Assembly: GCA_030603695.1 (NCBI GenBank)
Contig: JAUVXF010000025.1
Location: forward strand, 1 to 39,855
DNA: 39,855 nt
Direction of reading: 5' to 3'
Source of the DNA: Natronohydrobacter sp.
GTDB lineage: Bacteria > Pseudomonadota > Alphaproteobacteria > Rhodobacterales > Rhodobacteraceae
The notes beneath the pieces were generated by a model. It ran no database searches, had not been told where the DNA came from, and saw only the letters and a program-made list of their open reading frames with translations. Positions 23,618 to 31,229 of this stretch are shown one piece after another. The position numbers and the translations under genes are program-made. Every line of letters begins with the position of its first letter. The stretch's first letter is position 1.

Positions 23618-25981
23618 ATGCGCGCATTGAACACGATTCTGCCATCGTGCAAACGAGGTGTGGCACGGCGGCTGCGCTTTGCAGCAACAGCTATTTTCTG
23701 TTTGTTTGCAGTAAGTAGCGGCGCCTTCCTTTCATCAGCCGAAGCGCAGACCTATCGCTTCACCTCTATCGAGATAGAGGGGAATATCGCGGTTGATGAT
23801 TCGACGCTGTTTGGCCTTGCGGGATTTGCGCGCGGGCAAGAGGTTAGTGCGGGTGCTGTAAATGCCGCCTATTCCAACATTGCCGCCTCTGGTTTGTTTG
23901 AAACTGTGGATTTCATCCCACAGGGCAATCGGTTGATTATCCGGGTGCGCGAATTGCCCGTGATCGGGATTGTCAATTTTGAAGGCAATCGCCGGGTGAA
24001 TGACGATGCGATTTCCGCCGTGGTGCAAACCCGCGCGGGCCGTGTGCTCTCGCCTTCTCAGGTAGAGGCGGATACACGCGCGATTGCGGAACTCTATGCC
24101 CAGCGGGGCCGCAGCGCTGCCGAAATCACGCCGCGCATCATTCCGCGCGGCAATAACCGCGTGGATCTGGCCTTTGAAATTCGTGAAGGCGATGTTGTGG
24201 AAATTGAACGCCTGTCCTTTGTGGGCAACCGCGCCTTTTCCAGCTATCGCTTGCGGCAGGTGGTGAATACCAAGCAAGCGGGCGTGTTCCGTTGGCTGGT
24301 GCAGCGCGATACATTCGTGGCAGAGCGGATTGCCTTTGATCGCCAGCTTTTGACAGATTTCTACCGGGCGCGCGGCTATCTGGATTTCGAGGTTCTGTCG
24401 GTGAATTCCGAAATCTCGCGCGAGCGGGATGGGTTTTTCCTGACATTCAACCTGCGTGAAGGGCTGCAATACCGCTTTGGCAATGTGTCGCTGGTCAGCG
24501 AGGTTGAAGGGGTTGATGCGGCGGAGTATCAGCGCGAGTTGAACATCCGTCCGGGCACAGTGTTTTCGCCTGTGGTGCTGGAAAACAACATCGCCCGGCT
24601 GGAACAACTGGCCACGCAGCGCGGGTTGCGCTTTATTCGGGCAGAGCCGCGCTTTACCCGCAACAATACCACCCAGACGATTGATGTGGAATTTGCAATG
24701 GTGCGCGGAGAGCGCATTTTTGTAGAGCGTATCGATATTCAGGGCAACACCACCACGCTTGACCGGGTTGTGCGCCGTCAGTTCACCTCTGCCGAGGGCG
24801 ACCCGCTGAACCCGCGCGAAATTCGCGAGGCCGCAGAGCGTATCCGCGCGTTGGGCTATTTCTCTGATGTCTCTGTCGAGCCGCGCCAGGGTTCGGCGCC
24901 AGATCAGGCGATTGTGGATGTGGAGGTGGAAGAAACCACCACAGGGTCGCTTGGCTTTTCGGTCAGCTATGGGCGCGCGCAGGGGATCGGCTTTGGCATT
25001 TCCTTTGCCGAACAGAATTTCCTTGGCCGTGGTCAGCAAGTGGCTGTCAGCTTCAACACGGTGCGCGGATCGCGGGATATCTCGCTGAGCTTTTCCGAAC
25101 CGGCGCTGCTGGAGCGTGATCTGAGATATTCGCTGTCGGTGGGCTATCGCGAGACCAAGAGCTTCTTTTCCGATTTCGATACGCGGGAAGGGTTCTTCAA
25201 CAATAGCATCGGCTTTCCGGTGGGCGAATTTGCGCGGTTGCAATTGCGTCAGGGGCTGGTGGTGGATCGTCTGACGGGGTTGGATCTAACGTCGGGAACA
25301 ACACCATCTGCCCGGCTGCTGGATGACCAAAGCGCCGGAACCGCCGTTACGGGCACGCTTGGGTTTGGCTATACCTATGACACGCGCAATGTGGGGATTG
25401 ACCCGACGCGGGGCTATATCCTCAGCTTCAATCAGGATGCGGGGCTTGGCAATCAAAGCCGCCGTTTTGTGAAATCCGAAGCGCGGGCAGGCTATGAAAT
25501 GGCCGTGTTCAATGAGGATGTGATCTTGCGCGGGGATGCGCGTGTGGGTGTGCTGCAAATGATCAGCGGCAAATCCCGCAACCGCGAGCGGTTCCAACTG
25601 GGCGATGTGATGCGCGGTTTCTCTCCGGGGGCATCGGGGCCGCGCGATTTTGCGGCGACCAATGATGATGTGCTTGGCGGCAACCGTTACTTCTCGGTGC
25701 AACTGGAAGCGCAATTCCCGCTGGGCACACCAGAGGAATACGGGCTGAGCGGCGGTATCTTTACCGATGTGGGGTCTGTCTGGGGGTTGGATAATGCGCC
25801 GGCGACCATGGTTAGCAATGGCGTAGATTACAACAGCATGAAGCTGCGCGCCACTGTGGGTGTATCGGTGTTCTGGGACAGCCCGCTTGGGCCGTTGCGG
25901 TTCGATTTCTCGCGCCCCTTGCGCAAGCTTGATGCCGACCGCGCGCAGAATTTTGATTTCTCGATCGTTTCGCGGTTCTGA
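23618..25981 (+). CDS. bamA: Outer-membrane protein assembly factor BamA
   Basis: BamA is the beta-barrel core of the Bam complex that folds outer-membrane proteins. The 787-residue precursor has a signal peptide with probable cleavage at AEA-QT (residue 43). About five POTRA domains follow (residues 45-430), starting YRFTSIEIEGNIAVDDSTLF, and then the 16-strand barrel. The VRGF-type motif appears as VMRGFSPGASGPRD, and the last residue is F (IVSRF), the usual barrel signal. It has its own candidate promoter and a terminator-like hairpin upstream, so it may be transcribed apart from rseP. Its stop shares a base with the ompH start. Confidence 0.97.
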   Translation: MRALNTILPSCKRGVARRLRFAATAIFCLFAVSSGAFLSSAEAQTYRFTSIEIEGNIAVDDSTLFGLAGFARGQEVSAGAVNAAYSNIAASGLFETVDFIPQGNRLIIRVRELPVIGIVNFEGNRRVNDDAISAVVQTRAGRVLSPSQVEADTRAIAELYAQRGRSAAEITPRIIPRGNNRVDLAFEIREGDVVEIERLSFVGNRAFSSYRLRQVVNTKQAGVFRWLVQRDTFVAERIAFDRQLLTDFYRARGYLDFEVLSVNSEISRERDGFFLTFNLREGLQYRFGNVSLVSEVEGVDAAEYQRELNIRPGTVFSPVVLENNIARLEQLATQRGLRFIRAEPRFTRNNTTQTIDVEFAMVRGERIFVERIDIQGNTTTLDRVVRRQFTSAEGDPLNPREIREAAERIRALGYFSDVSVEPRQGSAPDQAIVDVEVEETTTGSLGFSVSYGRAQGIGFGISFAEQNFLGRGQQVAVSFNTVRGSRDISLSFSEPALLERDLRYSLSVGYRETKSFFSDFDTREGFFNNSIGFPVGEFARLQLRQGLVVDRLTGLDLTSGTTPSARLLDDQSAGTAVTGTLGFGYTYDTRNVGIDPTRGYILSFNQDAGLGNQSRRFVKSEARAGYEMAVFNEDVILRGDARVGVLQMISGKSRNRERFQLGDVMRGFSPGASGPRDFAATNDDVLGGNRYFSVQLEAQFPLGTPEEYGLSGGIFTDVGSVWGLDNAPATMVSNGVDYNSMKLRATVGVSVFWDSPLGPLRFDFSRPLRKLDADRAQNFDFSIVSRF

Positions 25982-26574
25982 TGATGTTGCGGGGGGCTGT
26001 CGCCTGTGCGCTTGCGCTGGCAGCCCCTTCGCTGCCCGCCCATGCCCAGCAGGGTTTGCCCTTCGCCTTGGGCCAGGCGGCCAGCCAACCTGCGCAACCG
26101 GGCTTGCGCATTCTGGATGATGAGCAGCTTTTCCGGCAATCCCAATTCGGCCAGCGTGTGGCGCAAGAGGTTGAAGCTGCCTCTCGAGCGCTGGAGGCCG
26201 AGAATGAGCGGCTGTTGCAGGAACTGACGGCGCGTGAGGCGGAATTGACAGCGCTTCGCACCGAAATGAGCGTGGAGGAATTTCGCGCCGCTGCCACGGC
26301 CTTTGACATTCAGGCCGAAGCTGTGCGCCAGTCGCAGGCCGAAAAGCGCCAGCGCCTTGTGCAATTCGAGGAATCCGAGCGGCGGCGCTTTTTCGCAAGC
26401 ACAGGCACGATTTTACAGGATTTGCTGGATCGTCTTGGCGGGCAGGTGCTGATTGATGCGCGCGCGGTGATCATTGGCCCGACCGGGCTGGATATGACCG
26501 AAGATGCCGTGGCGGCCATGGACAGTGCCCTCGGCGATGGCGGCCCGCCCCCCTTTCCACTGAACCTGCCCTGA
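25981..26574 (+). CDS. OmpH/Skp-family periplasmic chaperone
   Basis: The 197-residue exported protein begins MMLRGAVACALALAAPSLPA with signal-peptide cleavage about AHA-QQ. The central part is a long, charged coiled coil (about residues 55-140: VAQEVEAASRALEAENERLL and following), the tentacle helices of Skp. The end (ILIDARAVIIGPTGLDMTED-like) matches the trimer core strand. Skp holds unfolded outer-membrane proteins for BamA. A proline-rich tail (DGGPPPFPLNLP) is extra. The start is TGATGATG: the bamA stop TGA overlaps the first ATG by one base, and the ATG at 25984 is equally possible. Confidence 0.88.
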   Translation: MMLRGAVACALALAAPSLPAHAQQGLPFALGQAASQPAQPGLRILDDEQLFRQSQFGQRVAQEVEAASRALEAENERLLQELTAREAELTALRTEMSVEEFRAAATAFDIQAEAVRQSQAEKRQRLVQFEESERRRFFASTGTILQDLLDRLGGQVLIDARAVIIGPTGLDMTEDAVAAMDSALGDGGPPPFPLNLP

Positions 26575-26664
26575 GGCGCTTGCCAGCCCCCCGGCCAATT
26601 GCTAGTGCTCTGCCCCAGAGGGGCAGGGCACAGGCTTTGCGGTGAGAGAGTTGAAAGGATGTCG

Positions 26665-27135
26665 ATGACACAGGCTGTTCCAACAGAGGCCGATCTGGCC
26701 ACGATCATGAAAATCATCCCGCACCGCTACCCGTTTTTGCTGGTGGATCGGGTGCGCGATGTGGTGGCGCGGCAATCTGCGGTCGGCATCAAGAATGTCA
26801 CCTTCAACGAGCCGCATTTTCAGGGCCATTTCCCCGGTGCGCCGATCATGCCCGGTGTGATGATTGTGGAAGCGATGGCGCAGACGGCGGCTGTGATGGT
26901 TGGCCTGTCGGTGGGCTTTGGGGATCGTGCGCCGCTGGTGTATTTCATGTCCATCGACAAGGCGAAATTCCGCCGCAAGGTTGTGCCCGGCGATGTGCTG
27001 GAACTGCATGTCACGGTCAAGCGCGGCTCTACCAAGATATGGAAGTTTGAAGGTGTGGCCAAGGTGGATGGGCAAGTGGCGGCAGAGGCCGAATTTGCCG
27101 CGATGATCGACATGTCCGCAACAGTGGCGGAGTGA
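26665..27135 (+). CDS. fabZ: (3R)-hydroxymyristoyl-[ACP] dehydratase
   Basis: FabZ dehydrates 3-hydroxyacyl-ACP in fatty acid elongation and draws on the same pool that feeds lipid A. The hotdog-fold protein has the family motifs [11 protein letters not shown], the catalytic H55 in [14 protein letters not shown] and E69 in MIVEAMAQ. Two in-frame ATGs lie close together: 26659 touches the AAAGG ribosome site, while 26665 has it six bases away, so 26665 is chosen (156 residues). It lies 91 bases after ompH and 7 bases before lpxA. Confidence 0.96.
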   Translation: MTQAVPTEADLATIMKIIPHRYPFLLVDRVRDVVARQSAVGIKNVTFNEPHFQGHFPGAPIMPGVMIVEAMAQTAAVMVGLSVGFGDRAPLVYFMSIDKAKFRRKVVPGDVLELHVTVKRGSTKIWKFEGVAKVDGQVAAEAEFAAMIDMSATVAE

Positions 27136-27142
27136 GACGCGC

Positions 27143-27937
27143 ATGATTGATCCTAGCGCTGAAATTCACCCGATGGCGGTGGTCGAGCCGGGCGCGCAGA
27201 TTGGCGCTGGCTGCAAGATTGGCCCTTTTGCCATTGTCGGCCCCGAAGTGGTTTTGGGCGAGAATGTGACGCTGCGCCCGCATGCGCTGGTCACAGGCTG
27301 GACAGAGATCGGGGCGGGGACGATTGTGTTTTCCTTCGCCTCTGTCGGTGAAGTGCCGCAAGACCTGAAATATGCCGGAGAGCGCACGCGCCTTGTGGTG
27401 GGCAAGAATTGCCGCATCCGCGAGAATGCCACGCTGCATCTGGGCACAGAGCATGGCGGCGGGATAACGCGGGTGGGCGATGGCTGTCTGGTGATGGCGG
27501 GCGCGCATGTGGGCCATGATGCCCAGATTGGCAATGGCGTTATTCTGGCCAATTATGCCGGGGTTGCGGGCCATGTGGTGATTGAGGATCGGGTGATCGT
27601 GGGGGCCTCTGCGGGGTTGCACCAGTTTATCCGGGTGGGCGAGGGCGCAATGATTGGCGCGCTCACACGGGTGACGCATGATGTGATGCCCTTTGGCCTT
27701 GTCTCTGGCCCTGATGGGGTGTTGCATGGGCTGAACCTGATCGGCCTGAAGCGGCGCGGCATGGCGCGCGAGGATATCGCGGCGCTGCGCGCGGCCTATA
27801 AGTTTCTGGCCGAGGGCGAGGGCGCGCTTGGCGATCTGGCCGAAGCGCTGCTGGCGCAGACGCAATCCGCCCATGTGCAGCGCATTGCAGGGTTTTTCAC
27901 CGCCGAGGCCGGCCGCAATTTTCTGCGCCCGACATGA
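27143..27937 (+). CDS. lpxA: UDP-N-acetylglucosamine acyltransferase
   Basis: LpxA performs the first step of lipid A synthesis, transfer of a 3-hydroxyacyl chain from ACP to UDP-GlcNAc, in the cytosol. The 264-residue protein is a left-handed beta-helix of hexapeptide repeats (IGAGCKIGPFAIVGPEVVLG and on), with the catalytic H125 in AHVGHDAQIG at the same number as in E. coli, and a C-terminal helical domain. Which acyl length it uses cannot be told reliably. The last four bases overlap the lpxI start. Confidence 0.97.
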   Translation: MIDPSAEIHPMAVVEPGAQIGAGCKIGPFAIVGPEVVLGENVTLRPHALVTGWTEIGAGTIVFSFASVGEVPQDLKYAGERTRLVVGKNCRIRENATLHLGTEHGGGITRVGDGCLVMAGAHVGHDAQIGNGVILANYAGVAGHVVIEDRVIVGASAGLHQFIRVGEGAMIGALTRVTHDVMPFGLVSGPDGVLHGLNLIGLKRRGMAREDIAALRAAYKFLAEGEGALGDLAEALLAQTQSAHVQRIAGFFTAEAGRNFLRPT

Positions 27938-28761
27938 GCCGGATCGCGCTGATATCGGGGCGGGGCGGTTTGCCCCCGCTGCTGGCCGCGCGGCTGGAGG
28001 CAGAGGGGCGCGCGGCGCTGATATGCGAGATGGAAGGGTTTGAAAGCCTGAGCACCGCGCGCGGCGATGTGCTGCGCTTTCGGTTGGAGCGGCTGGTTCC
28101 GTTTCTGGATCATTTGCAGGATCAGGGTGTCACGCAGGCGGTTTTTGCAGGCGCTGTACACCGCCCCCGGCTAGACCCTGCCTTGATTGATCCGGCCACA
28201 ATGCAGCTTTTGCCGCGCATCATGGCCGCGATGCAGCAAGGCGATGATGGCACCTTGCGCGAGGTGATCGCGCTGATGGGGGAATGGGGGATTTCGGTGA
28301 TCGGGGCGCAGGATATCTGCCCAGAGCTGGTGGCCGCCCCCGGCCTCTTGGGCACGCATGCGCCCAAGGCGGGTGACAAGCAGGATGCCGCGCGCGGCTT
28401 TGAGATTTTGCGCGCCTTGGGTGCTGCCGATATCGGGCAGGGCTGCATTGTGGCGCGTGGGCAATGTCTGGCCGTAGAGGCCTTGCCGGGAACCGATGCC
28501 ATGCTGGCCCATCTGGGCCAGTTGCGCCAAGCGGGGGCCGCGCTGCCAGAGGGCGGCGTTTTCTGCAAGGCCCCCAAGCCGGGGCAGGACAGGCGGATTG
28601 ATCTGCCCGCCCTTGGCCCTCATACCCTGCGCGCCGCCCATGCCTGCGGCCTGCGGGGCATTGCCTTTGAAGCGGGGGGCGTGTTGCTGATAGAGCGCGC
28701 CGAGATGGAGGCTTTGGCCGAGGAATTGGGCCTGTTTCTCTGGGCGCGAGAGGCGGGGTGA
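27934..28761 (+). CDS. lpxI: UDP-2,3-diacylglucosamine diphosphatase, LpxI type
   Basis: LpxI cleaves UDP-2,3-diacylglucosamine to lipid X and UMP. It replaces the unrelated LpxH in alphaproteobacteria. The 275-residue protein (formerly DUF1009) starts MSRIALISGRGGLPPLLAAR, has the TQAVFAGAVHRPRL region, and carries the aspartate-containing motif KPGQDRRIDLPALGPHT near the C-terminus, which in Caulobacter LpxI holds the catalytic Asp. It lies between lpxA and lpxB, overlapping each by four bases (ATGA and GTGA), so the three are translated as a coupled unit. Confidence 0.95.
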   Translation: MSRIALISGRGGLPPLLAARLEAEGRAALICEMEGFESLSTARGDVLRFRLERLVPFLDHLQDQGVTQAVFAGAVHRPRLDPALIDPATMQLLPRIMAAMQQGDDGTLREVIALMGEWGISVIGAQDICPELVAAPGLLGTHAPKAGDKQDAARGFEILRALGAADIGQGCIVARGQCLAVEALPGTDAMLAHLGQLRQAGAALPEGGVFCKAPKPGQDRRIDLPALGPHTLRAAHACGLRGIAFEAGGVLLIERAEMEALAEELGLFLWAREAG

Positions 28762-29897
28762 GGGTTTTCATCATCGCGGGCGAGCCTTCGGGCGACAAGC
28801 TGGGCGGGGCGCTGATGGCGGGGCTGGCAAGCCTTGCGCCAGGTATCCGCTTTGAGGGTGTGGGCGGCGAGGCGATGGCGGCTGAGGGTTTGACCTCGCG
28901 TTTTCCGATGTCCGATCTCTCGGTCATGGGGCTGGCAGAGGTGCTGCCGCGCCTGCGCCTGTTGCGCCGCCGGATTGCGCAAACGGCGCAGGCCATTGCA
29001 GAGCTGCGCCCTGATCTGGTGATCACCATCGACAGCCCGGATTTCTGCTTGCGGGTGTTGCGCAAGGCGCGCGCGCTGCGGCCTGATCTGCCTGTGGTGC
29101 ATTATGTTGCGCCCTCTGTCTGGGCATGGCGGCCCAAGCGTGCGGCGCGCATGGCCCCTTTGGTGGATCATGTGCTGGCGCTGTTGCCGTTCGAGCCGCC
29201 CTATATGCAGGCGGCAGGCATGAGTTGCGATTTTGTGGGCCATCCGGTGGTGGCAGAGCCGCGCGCCACACAGGCCGAGATTGCCGCGCTGCGGGCGCGG
29301 TTTGCGGGGCCGATTGTGCTGGCGCTGCCCGGTTCGCGCGGGGGTGAGATTGCGCGCCTTGCGCCGCGCTTTGGTGCGGCCTTGGCGCAGGCGCTGCCGC
29401 CCGGTGTGCCTGTGCTTGTGCCCACTGTGGGCGCGCAGCGCGAGGCGATGCGGCGCGAAGTGGCGCGCTGGCCCGTGGCCGCGCATGTGCTGGATGCGCC
29501 CGCCGACAAGCGCGCGGCTTTTGCTGTGGCAGATGTGGCGCTTGCTGCCTCTGGCACGGTGTCGCTGGAACTGGCGGCGAATGATACGCCAATGGTGATT
29601 GCCTATGATGTTAATCCCATAACGCGCTATCTGGCCGAACGTCTGATCCGGCTGGAGACTGTGACGCTGGTTAATCTGGTGTCAGAGATGCGCGCTGTGC
29701 CGGAATTTCTAGGCCGCAATTGCACGGCGGAAAAGATCGCGGCGGGGCTGCGTGATCTGTTGGAAAGCCCGGAGGCGCAGGCGGCGCAGCGCGCGGCCAT
29801 GCGCCTGACCATGGAGCGTTTGGGGCAAGGGGGCGAGGCGCCGGGCCTGCGGGCTGCGGCCTCTGTGCTGCGGTTCATGCAGGGGCGCGGGACATAG
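28758..29897 (+). CDS. lpxB: Lipid A disaccharide synthase
   Basis: LpxB joins lipid X to UDP-diacylglucosamine, forming the beta-1,6 disaccharide core of lipid A at the inner membrane face. The 379-residue GT-B-like (GT19) protein begins with a GTG codon (VRVFIIAGEPSGDKLGGALM), the usual N-terminal signature. Further motifs are FVGHPVV, LPGSRGGEIARLAPRF and ASGTVSLELA with NDTPMVIAYDVN. The GTG start is set by the GTGA overlap with lpxI. A strong symmetrical hairpin ends this cluster two bases after its stop. Confidence 0.96.
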   Translation: MRVFIIAGEPSGDKLGGALMAGLASLAPGIRFEGVGGEAMAAEGLTSRFPMSDLSVMGLAEVLPRLRLLRRRIAQTAQAIAELRPDLVITIDSPDFCLRVLRKARALRPDLPVVHYVAPSVWAWRPKRAARMAPLVDHVLALLPFEPPYMQAAGMSCDFVGHPVVAEPRATQAEIAALRARFAGPIVLALPGSRGGEIARLAPRFGAALAQALPPGVPVLVPTVGAQREAMRREVARWPVAAHVLDAPADKRAAFAVADVALAASGTVSLELAANDTPMVIAYDVNPITRYLAERLIRLETVTLVNLVSEMRAVPEFLGRNCTAEKIAAGLRDLLESPEAQAAQRAAMRLTMERLGQGGEAPGLRAAASVLRFMQGRGT

Positions 29898-29898
29898 A

Positions 29899-29926
29899 CG
29901 CGCCCCCAAGCAGGCTTGGGGGCGCG
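29899..29926. terminator. Bidirectional terminator between lpxB and the DUF2852 gene
   Basis: A perfect 12-base-pair stem, CGCGCCCCCAAG (29899-29910) with CTTGGGGGCGCG (29915-29926), has a CAGG loop. It lies in the 34 bases between two converging genes. There is no T run on either side, so termination is inferred from structure and place. Confidence 0.6.
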
Positions 29927-29931
29927 GTGGT

Positions 29932-30339
29932 TCAGGTGGTGGGCAGTTGCGGCGCGTCTGTGCCTGTGTCGCGGCCTTTGCGGTTATCCTCCATGAAGGC
30001 GTCAAATTCCGCTTTGTCCTTGGCATCGCGCAGGCGCTTGAGAAAGGCTGTGAATGCAGCCTGTTCATCTTCCAGACGGCGCAGGGTTTCGGCCTTATAG
30101 GCATCAAAGGCCGAATTGCCAGAGGATTGGGCCGCCATCGCGCCCCGCTGCAAAGAGTTGCGGTAGGATTTGCCAAACATTTTCTTCCCCCAGATCATAT
30201 ATGCCAGAAGTGCCAGCCCAAGGGGCCAGAACACGATAAACGCCAGAACCATCGCCGCAATCCATGCGGCTTTTCCGTAACCATCAAGCCAAGTCTCGGC
30301 CTGTCTTGCCCAAGATACGGGCGCCAGGGCAGTGCTCAT
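29932..30339 (-). CDS. DUF2852 membrane protein
   Basis: A 135-residue protein, starting MSTALAPVSWARQAETWLDG, with one strong hydrophobic segment (AAWIAAMVLAFIVFWPLGLA, about residues 24-48) followed by a charged, helical C-terminal tail (SAFDAYKAETLRRLEDEQAA, then FLKRLRDAKDKAEFDAFMED). This is the pattern of DUF2852, a family common in alphaproteobacteria with no known function. The reading frame is open far upstream through the neighbouring gene, but the ATG at 30339 has a strong ribosome site (AAGGAGAG). A 17-base palindrome lies just ahead of it. It converges with lpxB. Confidence 0.85.
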   Translation of the reverse strand: MSTALAPVSWARQAETWLDGYGKAAWIAAMVLAFIVFWPLGLALLAYMIWGKKMFGKSYRNSLQRGAMAAQSSGNSAFDAYKAETLRRLEDEQAAFTAFLKRLRDAKDKAEFDAFMEDNRKGRDTGTDAPQLPTT

Positions 30340-30356
30340 CTGTCTCTCCTTTTCAG

Positions 30357-30373
30357 TGTAAATGTTATTTACA
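30357..30373. promoter_or_regulatory. 17-base palindrome upstream of the DUF2852 gene
   Basis: TGTAAAT-GTT-ATTTACA has perfect 7-base arms, followed on the plus strand by a further TTTACAT. It is 18 bases upstream of the start codon of the minus-strand DUF2852 gene and in sharp AT contrast to its surroundings. This is typical of an operator for a dimeric repressor. As RNA it could also form a hairpin just before the ribosome site. The binding protein is unknown. Confidence 0.5.
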
Positions 30374-30419
30374 TTTACATATGTGGGGGGGCCGCAATCG
30401 GGGTTCAAGAGGGGGGTGA

Positions 30420-31046
30420 TTATTTTTTCTGGGAATCGTCGGGGCCGAAAACCTTGGCTGCCAGCATGACCCGCGCGCAAGCCGTGACAAGGCAGAGCGC
30501 GCCAAACCCCCATGCCAGCGGCGCGAAATGCTGGGGCAACAGGCATAGGGCCAGAAAGAACAGAATGGTTTCGGTGCCTTCCAGCAATCCGCCTGTGAAA
30601 TACAGTGATTTCACCCCATGCGCGCGGCTGTGCATCTGCTTTTTTTCGGCCAGCACCGCAAAGCCCAGAAATGACCCGCCATTGACATAGAAACTGAGCA
30701 GCACAAACGCCCCCGCCGCGCCATTCGTGGCGGGATCGGCCAGCACAAAGGCAAATGGGATCGCGGCGTAGAACACATAGTCGCAGACAATATCCAGATA
30801 GCCGCCAAAATCCGTCACACCGCGCGCGCGGGCCACGGCCCCGTCCAGCCCATCGGCCAGCCGCGATGCCAGAACACACCCTATCGCCAGCAGATAGGCC
30901 CCCGCCCAGATTGCCCCTGCCGCCGCCAGCCCGAAGGCCAGCCCCACAAGGCTGACCAAATTCGCGCTCACGCCTCTGCGCGCAAGCTGGCCGCCAAGGC
31001 GGTTGAGGGGCGGATCGATCAGGGGCCTTAGGTGGCGGTCAAGCAT
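30420..31046 (-). CDS. CDP-alcohol phosphatidyltransferase family protein
   Basis: The 208-residue integral membrane enzyme begins MLDRHLRPLIDPPLNRLGGQ. The CDP-alcohol transferase motif is DGLDGAVARARGVTDFGG followed by YLDIVCD, with all four aspartates; the segment between AR and the next conserved G is one residue shorter than in PgsA. The family makes phospholipids such as phosphatidylglycerol, phosphatidylcholine or cardiolipin, or transfers other alcohols. The acceptor here is not predictable. It is not PgsA- or Pss-like enough to name. A start 14 codons upstream is possible, but the ATG at 31046 matches the usual N-terminus. It is divergent from the aminopeptidase P gene. Confidence 0.87.
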   Translation of the reverse strand: MLDRHLRPLIDPPLNRLGGQLARRGVSANLVSLVGLAFGLAAAGAIWAGAYLLAIGCVLASRLADGLDGAVARARGVTDFGGYLDIVCDYVFYAAIPFAFVLADPATNGAAGAFVLLSFYVNGGSFLGFAVLAEKKQMHSRAHGVKSLYFTGGLLEGTETILFFLALCLLPQHFAPLAWGFGALCLVTACARVMLAAKVFGPDDSQKK

Positions 31047-31167
31047 GGATGCGGCTTTTCGGTGGCTGTGGGGGGATATGGGGCGCAAAGCGCCGTGGGC
31101 CAGTGATTTACCCTGTGCGATTATCGTGGCCCAAGCAAGCCCCCCTTACAGCCTCGCAAACTGCCCA

Positions 31168-31196
31168 TTGACCCTTGCGCACGCGCCCCCTACCAC
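31168..31196 (+). promoter_or_regulatory. Candidate promoter of the aminopeptidase P gene
   Basis: TTGACC (31168-31173) and TACCAC (31191-31196) are 17 bases apart, 34 bases before the start codon. The region is flanked by a 9-base inverted repeat, CAGTGATTT (31101-31109) and AAATCACTG (31203-31211). The -10 match is weak. Confidence 0.35.
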
Positions 31197-31229
31197 TTGG
31201 CCAAATCACTGCCGAAAAAGGGGAGCGCC

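Noticed and set aside
30357-30373. PpsR/CrtJ site reading of the TGT...ACA palindrome
   Set aside because: PpsR boxes have 12 bases between TGT and ACA; here there are 11, and no photosynthesis gene is nearby.
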